64,000 nt of DNA, taken from contig SSNP01000084.1 in the NCBI GenBank assembly GCA_006937955.1, forward strand, positions 1,149,090 to 1,213,089, written 5' to 3'. Position 1 is the stretch's first letter. Each line of letters starts with the position of its first letter. A program made the position numbers and the translations under genes. Below the pieces are notes generated by a model. That model was not told where the DNA came from. It searched no databases and saw only the letters and a program-made list of their open reading frames with translations. This stretch comes from Pachypanchax playfairii. Its lineage: Eukaryota > Chordata > Actinopteri > Cyprinodontiformes > Aplocheilidae. Below are positions 48,085 through 60,339 of the stretch, in pieces.

Positions 48085-51000
48085 AAAACTGTATTTTTCA
48101 ATGAAAAAATGTTTAGCTTTGGTTTTGTGGGAATGGTTCTTTGTGATGTTTATTGCTAGTCTGAACATCCCAAATCTGTAGAAAATTATAGATATTAGAA
48201 AGCCATACACAATATCTGATATTCTTCAAATAGGTGTGCTCTAAAGCACAGCAAAATGTGAAACCACCATAAAAATATGAAGAACCTGCAGTTTATTAGT
48301 GCAACATGTTTATTTATTTTAGGTTACTCTGAGTTTAATTTATTTCCTGCTGTACATTAGCATTTAGTTCGTTACTCCTCTGGGAGAAATAATTCCTAAT
48401 AAATCTGGGTCTGTAACATCTGAATATATTTGTAGTAAAAAGAACATTTTAAAACTTTCCATTTGTTGCACTAGTTCCAAAAAGGTTATTTCTAGTAAGC
48501 AGACTTACAGTCTAATGTAAAGCTAACAGCATCAGGACAACTGATTAAGTTCTGCCTTCTTTGTTCAATCAGAGCAGTAATGTAAGAATCGAGATGCTGG
48601 TGTTCAGACTGTTTGTGACAAAATAAGTATTTCCTCAAGTAGCTTTTGTATTTTTGGCCATGTCACTTTAAAGACCTCCATTGAGCTCTGTGGAAATAAA
48701 TCTTCTCATTAGAATAAAGGTCTTGTTAAACTAATATGCAAACCACTGAAATCATCTCACTGTCATTATCTTGTCAGCAATCACACATGTAGTTACCAGA
48801 ATTTCAAAACTGACACTCTTTACCCCCTTAAATGAACAAAACAAACAGATTATTGTTTATATAATCTGGTCTCAAACAATCCAATTATCTGAGCTGGGTT
48901 TGCAAGTTCAGATATTAATAAGGAATAAAAACCTAAATCCAGATCAGTTATTTGCAGAAACATACTGTACCTATATTAAACTGTTGGACTTTTCTTGGAC
49001 TATATAAGTTGGCTCGTTACGTTCTTCTTCAAAAAGGCTGCATCAGTGAAAGCATCCTGTTTGCACTGTTCTTCACACTGCTGCCGGCAGTTTAGCATCT
49101 CACACTGACAAAACAGGGTTCAGATTTTGGTTAACACGGTGCCAAAAGCATCTTATTTATATTAGGAAACCTTCTTGAAGAGCTGGAAAGAAATATCCAT
49201 TATGCAGGCTTCATTTAAAGCAATTGAATCATGGGTCTTCAGCTGTTTTTGTGACTTCAGTTTGACCTAAAATAGATGCTTTTTACTACAAAAAGAAAAC
49301 AAGAATGAATCTATTTTAAAACATGTCAAAATAAGAAAAACCGTGACAGATGTTTAACAGACATATGACCTTAAATTCTGCACAGATTAATGTCAAGATG
49401 AATAAAAATTCCACAATTAATGGACTTTTCTTTTATATCACCCTTCAATAAAAAAAGCAACTCTTCATAAACAGTTCAGCAAATAACATAGATCATCTAT
49501 TTGCATATTTACGACAAGAGAATACATTTCAATTCATGTGACATTTATTATATAATTCAATTTCAATGTTTTTGTCCTTACATGCAAACAGCAAACAAGC
49601 TCTGGAGTGTATTTAATAGAAATTCTAAAACAACGTTCAGCGTCATCTTTTATCAACATGAGCAGATCCATTTTATCAAGCTGAGAGAAAAGTAATTATG
49701 AGTCTTAATTGAAACTGGCAGTGAGTTAGTGTATGTGTGTATTTGTTGGGGAGGGGGGCTTCTCCATGATGAAGAGAAAATTACAGACTGTATTATTGAG
49801 CCTTGATATGAGCTCCAGTATTGCTTTACTGAATTCACCCTTGTGTGTGCTGGTTTTGCTTTTGGAAAGGAGTACATCACAGGATATATACCTAATAATT
49901 TTCAACACGGCTTTTTAATATATGATGGCCCTTTTGAGGAGACAGTGTTGTCCTTTTTTGGGATGGATGTTGCAGAATAATTCACAAACCCATCATGGAG
50001 CTAGTTTCCAACTTAATGTGGGCAATAAATCTGTTGTTGCTTAAAGAATATTTAAAGTCTTCTAATGGGAACAGCTGGTAAGTGTGATCACTTTTCATTT
50101 TGGCTGTAAATACTAAAAGAGGTTTGGAGTAAAATTCCTTTAAATGAGAGAAGAATCCAGAACAAAAAGCTGGGGGGAAACACATTAACACCATAGCTAC
50201 ATCTAGTGTGTGGATGTTGTAGATATAAAGATAGAACAAGGTTTCCAGCCGTCGGGATGCCAGGTTCAACATTTTCGAGTGCTTTCTGTGCCCTGAAAAT
50301 GTTTCATTTGGGTCCATCTATTGTAGCTTCACCTCAACTCACACTGGTTTTTGATCTTTTCTTGTTGCTCCTATTCTGAGAAGGATAACAAAATCTCTGG
50401 GGCTCTGAAGCTGCTGCTTGACTTGCTGACTCCTCCATTTTCCTCAGACTATTTACTGTATTAGGCAACCCACAATGGTGCCAGCTATTTGCTGGTAGGT
50501 GTAAACATAATGCCAACGTCGTGCCCGTCAAAATAAATATTTTATTACATTTGACTTCAAATGTCATTTTTAGAGGAAATACTGTACTTTCATTCTGCAA
50601 CCCTCTAAACACCCCGTGGAGGTATTATGATTTTTTTTTTAAATATAGCTTTTAATGAAAATTTTCCACATTCAACCTTTAATGTCATGGTGACACTGGA
50701 AAATCTTAGATCGATTGAAAATTTTGGAAAACTTTATTTATTATTACATCATGTACTGTAACCACAACAATACTTCATTTCATTGAATGAAATACTGCCA
50801 TGGTGTTTTTTAAATAATGTAAATACACAATGCAAAGAAGAGGATGAATGTAGAAGCTACAGTACAGCAACAACACAGTTCATCATAGCTGCAATGTTAT
50901 TGTCAAGGGGAGGATTGTCTGTTTGGTTATCAGTTAGGAATGTGTGAAGCTACTGATCTTTTACAAGTTGATGCTCCTGCACACCTTTTCAGTGTCAGCG

Positions 51001-51377
51001 CTAATGTGTAAACTGACAGACAAAGAAGCTCAAGTGGATGAAAGCAGGGAGTCCTCATCTTTCAAGATGAGGAAGATCTCCCAGTTCCACAAAGAACAGA
51101 TCAGACCACAAAGCCTGTTAGCACAGATAAAAGCTGTAAAACCAAAAGTCTGTTAAATCTAAACAAGTTATTGAAAAAAAACATTTTTTTAAAATTAATA
51201 TACTGTAAGATTTGCACACTTTTAACTTTACAGTATTACAAAAATTGCATTAGCTTTTTTCTGAAATGTTGTCATTTTGTATAACTTCTTCACTGCGCAA
51301 ACTCTTGATGTCACATCCATCGAGGATTTTCGGAGGCATGTAAACACACCCTGTTCTCTGTTCATTTTCTTTTTCAG
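48085..51377. other. unique AT-rich sequence, no gene seen
   Basis: No recognised repeat. Frames of 60-111 codons at 49653-49918, 49982-50317 and 50334-50612 are unsupported, and some are opposed. No RNA gene seen. Confidence 0.45.
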
Positions 51378-51429
51378 AATAAATGATAAGTATGGTGAGG
51401 AGACTACTCAATATGGGAAAAGAAAACAG
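51378..51429 (+). CDS. candidate internal exon (52 bp), gene unknown
   Basis: Strong pyrimidine tract and acceptor TTCATTTTCTTTTTCAG (51361-51377) precede the segment, and the donor CAG|GTAAGTGCTG follows at 51430. Within it one frame reads INDKYGEETTQYGKRKQ with no stop; the length, 52 bp, is 17 codons plus one base. The peptide is polar and charged; I do not recognise its family. The same frame stays open upstream and downstream, so the reading frame adds little. It could be an exon of a large host gene, an exon of a long non-coding RNA, or chance. It lies about 110 bp before an LTR-like fragment. Confidence 0.35.
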
Positions 51430-51539
51430 GTAAGTGCTGAGGTTGTATCCCTTTGCAGTTTATCGGAGCTGGAAATCTTGTCACTACTTCTGGTTAGCAA
51501 GGATGCTGCTTTTAAACAGTTCGTGCTTTCAAAGTTTGT

Positions 51540-51810
51540 TCCAAGGCATCAATTTCAAATCCAAAGAATAATCCAAATAAACAAAAATAGGTCAATTTAT
51601 GGAAGGCAGAGGAGGTCAGAGGCACAGGCAGGGGCAGGGGCAGGGGTGGAGGCAGAGAGCGAACTGGTGAACTGAACAAAACAGGCGACTGGCTGAGAGA
51701 AAGTTCCTCACTTATAAAGGGGCGTTGACAGGTGCTGCAAATCAGATGCTGAGAGAAACACACAGGTGGGTCAAATGACACGCTCAGTTAGACACAGACA
51801 TGATACAGAT
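51540..51810 (-). repeat. LTR-like fragment, minus strand
   Basis: On the minus strand: CACCTGTGTGTTTCTCTCAG, CCTTTATAAGTGAGG (TATAA box, 51706-51720 reversed), GCCAGTCGCCTGTTTTG and CCCCTGCCCCTGCCCCTGCC (three CCCCTG units, 51630-51650). This is the order expected of a fish Gypsy-type LTR promoter. The frames on both strands are by-products of its composition. Ends not defined. Confidence 0.45.
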
Positions 51811-52614
51811 GACTTGTTGGATACACAAAGGATCCTTCCTCCAAACTTTTTTCAATAGGCTTGAGCTCATTTATACATTGGTGTTGAAAACACACTGACG
51901 CTAAGTGGCTCCTCACAACTTTGCTGTGCACAAAGCAGCAGCTACGACAACAAATAAAAAAAGCAAGTATAATAGAAGATGAGAGCCAGAGGCAGTGTTG
52001 TTTCTATATCTTCTCATGCCTGTAAACAGAAATGAGAAAAAGGAACAGTATGAGTGAATTATGCTGCAGTGAGTCATGCATTGGTTTTCCTAAGTATATG
52101 TTAAACATAAGAGGAGAGAAAAATCTGTTAAGGGAGATTGTCTTTACTCTGCAGTTGGTTATTTGTGGAGGATTACAGAGGTCAGGGACAGCTCTGTATT
52201 AAGTGCTTTTCTTTTTAATATATATTATGATAAGCAGTTGTCCTTCTTTATTAACTCACTAAAGATAAGTCGGGAACAAGACCATCTAATGCTTTGGAAT
52301 TCAAACAAAGTACTGATCATCACTTGAATGTGCAGAAGGGATCAACTGTGGAGTAATGCGCTGATGTTTGCATGTAAAAGAGCTACATCATTTGGAAATG
52401 TTTGTTTAATTTTGAGGTAACAGAAATGAAGATTTATTGCAATGTGCTTGTGAATAAATAAAAAACTCTCCAGGCATCTGGTGAGAATAAAAGGAGGAAC
52501 AAGCCTTGCAGACTAAAAGCAAAAAACCCAATTTTTCCTCTCTTTGCTTTTCTGCACATAAAAATACTCACAAAAAAATCCTGTCTTGTATAACCAATTA
52601 CCATAAAAGCTTTT
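51811..52614. other. unique sequence, no gene seen
   Basis: No recognised repeat or gene between the LTR-like fragment and the Tc1-like element. Confidence 0.5.
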
Positions 52615-52699
52615 TACAACCACAATTTCAAAAAAGTTTGGAAGTTGTGTCAAACACTAATATACATGGAATTACTAGAATTATCATTGTGTGGCATCC

Positions 52700-53700
52700 C
52701 CTTAAAAAAAAAATCTGTCTGTGAACATCTGGGAAGTGAGGAGACCAACTGCTTGAGTTGTAGGAGAAGGATGTCCCATTGTGTCAACATTCCTGGGCCT
52801 TCATAGAAGGTTTTTTGTTTTATAATAAACCAATATTTTCTACTGGTGAAACATCTGGACTGCATGCAGGTCAGTCCAATCCTCTGACTCTTCTCTTGTG
52901 AAGTCATGTGAGTGTGTGTGTAAATGGATGAATGACAAACTGTAGTGTGAAGCGCTTTGGGAGTCACATGACCTTAGAAATGCATTATAAAAGTACATGC
53001 CATTTATCTTTTACCATTGCCATGCTGTTGTGATAGATGCAGTATGTGATGTAAAATAGTCCTTGAAAAAGAGGTTGTTTAGATGTTGCTCTAAAGCCTC
53101 TCTTTCAGCATTGATGCTGCCTTTCCAGATGTGTAAGCTGCCCACACCATAGGCACTAATGCAATCCAATGCCAACAGCAACCATCTGCTGATAACAAGT
53201 GGAATGGTACCTCTCTTCTTTAGTTCGCTTGACATGGCGTCCATGGTTTCCCAAAAACCTTTAAAATTTTGACCGTAAGTCAGTCTTCCACTTCATCTCA
53301 GACCATTTTAAATCAACTTTGGCCCAGAGAAGACACCAGCATTTCTTTGTTTACACATGGCTTCTTTTTTGCTTGAAACATCTTTAACTGGTGTTTGTGG
53401 ATCAGATGGTGAACTGCGTTGGCAGACAGTGATATCTGAAAGTGGTCTTGAGCCCATGTTGGGATTTCCAGTAGAGAATCATGCCTCTTTTCAATGGAGA
53501 GCCGCCTTAGGGACCATGAATCACAACCATCTAATCTTTACTTTCCACCTCGTTCCATGTGCACAGAGATTTTTCCTGATTCTCTGAATCTTTTGATGCT
53601 ATTATTCACTGTAGATGGTTAGATCTTTTCACAATTTTACACTGAGGAACATTTTTCTCCAATTGTTCGGAAATTTTTAGATGCAGTTTGAAGGGGCCAG
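52700..53700 (-). pseudogene. Tc1-like transposase pseudogene
   Basis: On the minus strand the order is: N-terminal helix-turn-helix traces near 53600, then at 53011-53244 a 77-codon frame with VGSLHIWKGSINAE and HTASITTAW, and QLVSSLPRCSQ near 52735-52767. These are the DDE-domain and C-terminal motifs of fish Tc1 transposases. Between LEQH and HTASI the protein is shortened, and the stretch that should carry the QQDN motif with the second catalytic aspartate is missing. The SINE tail splits the gene between the HTASITTAW and C-terminal parts. Inactive. Confidence 0.82.
52905..53021 (+). repeat. SINE family B 3' end inserted in Tc1 transposase
   Basis: GTGTGTGTAAATGGATGAAT, GACAAACTGTAGTGTGAAGC and GCTTTGGGAGTCACATGACC followed by a worn GCATTATAAAAGTACATGCC form the characteristic tail of an abundant fish SINE (AAAGCGCTTTGAG... 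CGCTATATAAG). It is flanked by AGTCATG and TGCCATG, near-identical words that look like the target duplication, and the transposase homology resumes on both sides. Confidence 0.8.
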
Positions 53701-53865
53701 TCAGAAGGGACCGCAACATCTTTGCCAAGCTGTTGCATCGGGTTACCTCATGCATCATGAAAAATTTGATCTAAGTGTAATTTTCTGGAAACAACAGCTT
53801 TTTCTTGTGGTCTGTTTTATGTACTTGTAAAAAGATGCAGTCCTCTATAATTTTAGAAGTAAATA

Positions 53866-54165
53866 CAGTAAACAAAAATATAAATGCAACACTTTTTTTG
53901 CTCCCATTATTCATGAGATGGACTCAAAGATCTAAAAAACATTCCACATACACAAAATAACTATCTATCGCAAATATTGTTCAAAAATCTGTCTAAATCT
54001 GTAATAGTGAGTCCTTCTCCTTTGCTGAGTTCATCCATCCCACCTCACAGGTGTGTCTTAGACTGGCCACAATAAAAGGCCACTCTGAAATGTTCAGTTT
54101 TGTTTTATTGAGGGGGGGTCTGGGGACTCAGAAAACCAGTCAGTATCTGGTGTGACCACCATTTG
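53866..54165 (+). mobile_element. terminal part of a third Tc1-like family, nested
   Basis: Begins after TA with CAGTAAACAAAAATATAAAT and GCAACACTTTTTTTGCTCCC, then ATGAGATGGACTCAAAGATC, CCATCCCACCTCACAGGTGT and CAGTCAGTATCTGGTGTGAC. I recognise this as one long terminal repeat plus adjacent 3' transposase region of a common fish Tc1/mariner-type element. The opposite terminus is not present, so the copy is truncated. It lies inside the 52615-54689 element and is therefore younger. Confidence 0.8.
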
Positions 54166-54689
54166 TCTCTCAGTTCAGTTTTGCTCAGTGGAATAAAGAA
54201 AATCAAAAGTAAATTATCCCAGATTATTGTGTGTTGCTCTTTGGTTATTTGGAAGACATCCATCCAGCTTTCCTACACAGAAGGTTTGTTTGGTGTGTCT
54301 TGGACCAGACCATCAACCTGGTCATCAGCTTTCAAACAGGCCACAGACACTAAATTCTTATGAGGCTGCCTTAAGGCTGCATTGGCCTTAGGAAATAGGA
54401 CAAAAATGGTTCGTAGCATGTTCGCAACTGTTCCTAAGGGTCATTGTGACCAAGGCTCTAAATAGTTGTAAAATATTCCTCACATTGATTTTGATTGTGC
54501 CAATTAATTATTGACCCTCTTGTTGTCCCTCTTTCAGCTTTTTTGCCATGTGTTGCTGCCATCAAATTCTAAATGAGACAATTGTTTCTATGAAATAGTG
54601 AAACATTTCCTTTTCAATTTGTTTATTTTCTAATGGGGTTTTTATTTACATTTTACACAGTGTCACATCTTTCTGGAATTTTGGTTGTA

Positions 54690-56076
54690 ATTATTCATTC
54701 CTGGGATACAAAAATCAACGTTTCTGTTTGTTTTTACATCAGAAACTCTCATAAATATCTTGTTTCCTTTGTTAGCGATTTTTTTTAAATGTCTCAAGGC
54801 ATTCTGTACACATATCTAGAAAAATATCAATATCATGCATCAGAGAAATCATCAATATTCCCACATATATATATTCATGAATTTATTCCATCCTTCAGTC
54901 TTTTTGCACAAATTGCACAATACTTTATTTTCCATTGATAATACATAGAACTCATGAATATGATATCACAACACCTCTGTGAAAATGGATTAAAACATTG
55001 TTGTATGTTTCATAATGAATGACAGGAAAGATTCAACCCATGCTCCTTGTTTTCTCAAATGGTTCACACTGAGAAGACTTGTAAGAACTCATGTCTGACA
55101 TGGATTTTAATACATTTAGCTCCACATAAATCAGCACAAATGTGCAAAGACATCCATTTCTTTTTATAAGAACTTGAATGGCACCAAGTTAAACTTCTTT
55201 TCCATTTTATATCATAGCTGGTACTACAGAGCATGCACATTTTTCTCAGCGGAATGCAGTTGACTCATGTAATGTACAAAGACGCCATCAAAGCCTGTTT
55301 GGTTGGGATTCAAAGGAATAGACAGACTCCCCCTGGGAAGAGAAGTCATGTGGGAGAAAAGTTAGGCAGTGCCTTTGAAGCCTGTGTAAATGAGGCACTT
55401 TTGCTCATCTTGGGAGTTGGGGGGGAAAAAGGAAAAAAAAAAGACAAGGAGGATGCCTGAGATGCTGGCAGACATACCTGCAGATGGATCATTTTACAGC
55501 AAGGACATGTCCCAGATCATTGACAGCCTCTATATTTCCATCAGCTTTAAGGTATGAGATAATTTGTGCAACAAAAATGGTTGAATAAATACAGTTTTAT
55601 TTCCAACTTCAATTTGATACAGACATTATGTAGAGCAAAAGAAAGGTAAAATAAAATTGAAGACTGAAACATTGAATTTTAAGTTGAAAATACCTGTGAT
55701 CAATTAAAGAATGGTGCCCTTTCTTTAAGCTGCACTGATGTGTCGAAACAGGACTCTGTAATTGTAACGTATGACACCCAAGGTGTAGGATTTGTCTCGG
55801 AGGCTGTCCTCAGGGTTGTCTGCTGTGTGTAAATTGGTGCTTTCAACTACAGAGTGCACCACGGCAAACTGCATTTGAAATCATCCAAGCTGTGGCTTCA
55901 AAGAAAATGTCTCCTCAGGACGCAAGCTGTTTCAGTGTTCAGATAAAGTGTCAGTTTGAAGGAAGTCTAATTGATTAATTGTTCATTTTGTAACTCAGCT
56001 TAATTAACCACCTTGTTTTGTTATCACGATTTACTTTCACACATGATCACATGATTCTGTAACACTTCATAATGTT
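54690..56076. other. unique sequence, no gene seen
   Basis: A 75-codon frame at 55233-55460 precedes a GTATGAG donor-like site at 55552, but no acceptor of quality is found. The patch 55740-55960 is less AT-rich and may be regulatory. No repeat recognised. Confidence 0.45.
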
Positions 56077-56669
56077 TTAAAGAGGCCATTTCATACAAAT
56101 TTCAGGACTTTGTGGTTATTTCTTAAGTATTAATATGAAATGTAATATGAAACATTTTATATCTAAAAAACATCAGGAAACACTAACAGACCTTTCAATC
56201 TGTCTGCATTAAATTTCAGGTTGTTCCGGCTCCTTCCATCAGGCTGCTTCGTCAGCAGCTCGTTCATATTCATTATTCGAATTTGCTGGACTCTGATTGG
56301 CTAACAAACTAACCTATGAGAGCAAGGTATACTGTTTCCTGCCCTGCTGCGCATGGCAACGTCAGACGTCGAGTCTTCCTGTTTGCTACGTCTTATGCTA
56401 ACAGCTTTTAGTGAGCCGCATGCTAGGCATGGTTTCAACTGCGGGAGCTGATGAATACTAACGAAAGGAGTTGTGATGAAACAGATACAGGCCGTTCGGA
56501 CTCGGGAGAACTCGTGCGTTTTCGCCACCTGCGTAGTTTGAGAGATTAAAACTGAAAGAGAAGTTGTTGACCTGTTTTCACACCCACTATGAAGGTAAGA
56601 ACACCTGTGGAGCTAAAATATTCAACAGAAACCTCCGAAAAATAGTTTTTAATGGAAGGGCCTCTTTAA
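56077..56669 (+). mobile_element. TTAA MITE family 1, copy 3 (585 bp)
   Basis: Intact TTAA at 56077-56080 and 56666-56669 with AGAGGCCATTTCATA and its inverted partner. Nearly the same length as the 38-kb copy (585 and 586 bp) and very similar along its entire length, with small indels such as the loss of ACCAGT near the left end. The minus-strand 75-codon frame (56301-56528) shares the word series ACICF..T....SIHQL with the 20-kb copy. No transposase motif is present. Confidence 0.87.
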
Positions 56670-59600
56670 CAACAACAGCTTTTAAAGTGCATGAAATACT
56701 TGCAAAAAAAACCTAATAAAGATGTAAATGCTTTTCAAATGATCAGCTCTGACATTAAGGGTTATTTCTGGAGTGAGAATTCAAAATTTGCAGAAAGTAA
56801 ATTGAAAGAAAAAAAAACAAAAAAAACATGAAACTATGAAATGTTTCATCAAAGACTAAAAAAGCAATCCATGTGATGTGTTGGGCTGATTTGTTCAGTT
56901 GTAAAACAAGAACATGAACACAAGTTTATAGGCCAACTAACGAACTAGAAACTGAACAAAATACGTATTTTTGGGTACAAATTATTTTTCTATTTGGTCA
57001 AAACTTTTGGAGCATGTAATCACTTGTTAATTTGTCTTGGGCTTATCAAAATGTTGTTTTTGAAGCAAACTTTTAATCTAATGAAGCAACCAGGCTCTGG
57101 TATCCTCATTGGTAAAAAAAACTAACTTCAGGGATAATATTTTAGCATCTTTTACACAAATTATGGGAACTACTGGCATCAATTCAAACAAACTTACCAT
57201 CCAGAAAGATTTACCGTATGGGCCCATCTTAACTTGTTTCCAAGTTAATTTCTTATTTTATCAAGTGAAGTGTGCTCTTCCTAATCTTCAGCCATGTGAC
57301 ATTTGATCAAATTAATTCCAGTCGAGTTGTCTATTTTTGGCCAGGCTAACGAAAGCAGGATGATGCAGTTTTATCACCTCTTGCTAACACCTTCTGCCTG
57401 GAAGGCAGAGCGTTAGGTTGCAAGAGAACACTGATGTTGTGAAGAGGTGATTTAGAAAAGAGCTTTGCTAATATCCTGCACGACAAATAAAAACAATATC
57501 AGGTTTACTTATGGCTATGGATGAACAACATCATTAAAGACCTACAATGTGATCATTTAACCAAGAACAGACCAAAAACCAGAAAAAAGGTCACATTGTA
57601 GATTTAGAGGTCATGGAAATTTACAAATTGACATATAAATTATGATATATTTGGTTTATTTGTTTTAATGCCAGAAAGGCATAGAGTCTGAAAAGAAAAT
57701 GAACACCATGTATCTATAGTTCAAAGCCTCTTGCAGTCTAATTCCTTTTATTTATTTCACCTCTGAAAATTCTCTTATGGAGCTGACATACAGATTGAAA
57801 CAGCAAGTTAAATTATCCAGTTAACATTCAAATGACAACAACTGAGTTTAGCATTGCACACATGTTGCTGAAATTAATTTAAACCACCCATGTTTCATAA
57901 AAAATAAAGCAAAGAGTGAAATGAAGGATGGACAAAAAAGAGAAATGGAGGGCAGAGGAAGAACATCCTGCTATCTGGAACTGCCGAGTTGTAATTTACT
58001 TGAGAGACGACAGGAAAGATACAAGCAGAAGCCCCAGACTGATAGCTTCTGGTTATGAGGGGAGTGGAACATCAGTTATCTGGTGGCTAAGTGACAGAAC
58101 GTGTTGATTGTACACTACACAGCCACAACTCTTCAAAGACGAACGGCGGGTCTTAAATCAAAGAAAATTCCTGTCGTTTTTCTTTTGCACTTCTTGGCAA
58201 TCTATTTTTCCCTAATATTTTTCCCCACACATCCTACCACAACTATGTGTTGGCACTTGTGTTTCACACTTTATAAATGGTGATACAGAAACGTTGGTCC
58301 GCTCAAATACATCTTTAAAGTCAAATAATGTGTGATGTGATTGTGTACAGGCAATATTTTTACATGCTGACATTTAGTATGCAGGTGAAAGGTCCATCCT
58401 TTACATAATACATGTTTTTCAAGACTCTTTTTTTGTGTTTTTGTTTTGAGGAAGCACTTGACTCAAGCAGCTGAGCTTGGATATCAAACAAAAGCCAGTG
58501 TTGCCCCAGCAGCTATATAGCAGCAGGATGCATCTCACATAACCGAGGGCTTGAATTGGGCTGTCAGAACAGACTTGAAGGAGTAACACTGGTCCGCAAG
58601 CAGCAATTATCAGACTGGCAGCTGCTGATAACTGCCACCAGACAAAACAGTTCTGTGAAGCATTACCCCTCTCCACTAAACCTTTTTTTTTATCTTCTTC
58701 TACTCAGTAACACTTTTGCTTCTACTCCTGTAAGCTGAGTAAACGTGATCACTAAACTTTCCTTTTAAAATATAATGAAAATGTATAGAAATATATGATA
58801 AAAAAAAAAGAAATTGAAAGAAAGTCAAAAACGACATAATTTAAAGCAACGTACATTCTAATTACTTGCAACAAGCAGTTTTATTAAAAAAAACGTCTCA
58901 TCCACTTGGAATATTAATTGCAAGAGTATCTTTGTTTAGATGCTTGAAACATATGAATGTGGCTAAACAATAATTCATATTAAAAACACATTATAAGGTA
59001 GTTGCCATTTAGTTGCATTTTCCAACCATTTTCAAGGTAAGTGTGGAAGGTTCTATAGCTAGCAGCATCAGTAAAACTTGCAAATGAGCCCAAGTGTTTT
59101 ATTTGCAGTTTTAAATCATAGTCACATTGTGTGAAACACCAGGAGGGCAGAAAAAATTTATATTTTTGTGTGAATATGTGCTCATGTGACTGTGTGCAAG
59201 TAGAAGAGGATAAATACAACGTGAAACCCTTGTATAATTCAGGAAGAGGACTCTTCAGTGCAAGTGATTATCTACCTTTGTCAGTTCAGTAAGTTGACTA
59301 TTTTTACTCATTTTCACGAGATTAGGAAGACTCTCCTGTGCCACCATGGTTCCATATTTGTAATGAGGATAGTAGCAGGTGAGCTACAGTATGTTGAAAA
59401 ACAAGGAAAGCCCACCTCATTTGGCGAGATATTTCAAAGAATGGAAAAAGGTGTAATATGTGCAGTGTGACTTAACACTTGGAGTGAAAAGTTTCAAACA
59501 TAAAATACTTACAAAGTGCAACAACTGCATTAAGTGTAAAATATGTAGGAACTTAATGGAGTAGCACCACTGAAGGGGATTTATAAGCAGTATTTTCATA

Positions 59601-60339
59601 GCAGGAATTAATTATTGGTTTCTCAGAAAGAGATTAAATAAAAAATGAATTTAAAAAAAAATAATTTTGCCACATAGTAAATAGTTCCTACTCACAAAAT
59701 GTAGGATTTAAGTGGCTCTGATTTACTGCTTCATTAAGTAGGCAGTCATTCTTTTCTCTTTTAAACTTGAGTACAAAGGCAAGCTTATGAAAATAGTTCA
59801 CAACAATCGCAATGTGACAGTTTAAATTAAACTAAGAATTTATAATTAAAGAATTAATTGGTTTGGTGTTAATGTAAACACTTTATGGCATTTATTAAAT
59901 AGTCAATTTATTACCAAAGCAATTATCACTACAAAATAATGAAAGTAAAAAAACACTCCTGGAGGATGTCAGTCTAGTTTTTTATATTTATAAATGTTTA
60001 TATAGACGCAGCATCAGGCGGAGCTTAATCAGATTCTATCAAGTTCATAAAAAAAAAAAAAATGACAAAAAAAACTCTGGAATCTTTTGTTCCCCAGGGG
60101 TAGAAAACAGAGGTGTTTTTGTTTCTGCATCACATGCAGAGCAGTCGTTGCTTTCTATTAATTTTGGCTTGCATCATCCAGATAGAAAATAAAATCCTAA
60201 TTTTGACAATGAACACCTCCATGTTTAGTTACTAACGATGAATTTCAATTGTTCACATAATATTGATAAATGCTGTATAAACAAACATGGCTATAGAGGG
60301 AAAATAAATTATTTGGGATCTGAGAGTATTCGGGGAAAA
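56670..60339. other. unique AT-rich sequence, no gene seen
   Basis: No recognised repeat. The patch 58430-58660 has CAGCTGCTGATAA-type motifs and overlapping frames without domains. An imperfect stem (CTAACACCTTCTGCCT and AGGCAGAGCGTTAG) lies at 57383-57415. Confidence 0.45.

Larger units (their letters stand above)
52615..54689 (-). mobile_element. Tc1-like DNA transposon with nested insertions (dead)
   Basis: TA duplicates (52615-52616 and 54688-54689) flank inverted termini CAACCACAATTTCAAAAAAG and CAACCAAAATTCCAGAAAGA. The minus strand holds a decayed transposase. Two foreign pieces interrupt it: a family B SINE tail (about 52905-53021) and the terminal part of another Tc1-like element (53866 to about 54165), followed by some 300 bp I cannot assign. 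Removing these gives roughly the usual 1.6 kb for the family. The family is the same as the remnant at 4709-5166. Confidence 0.87.
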
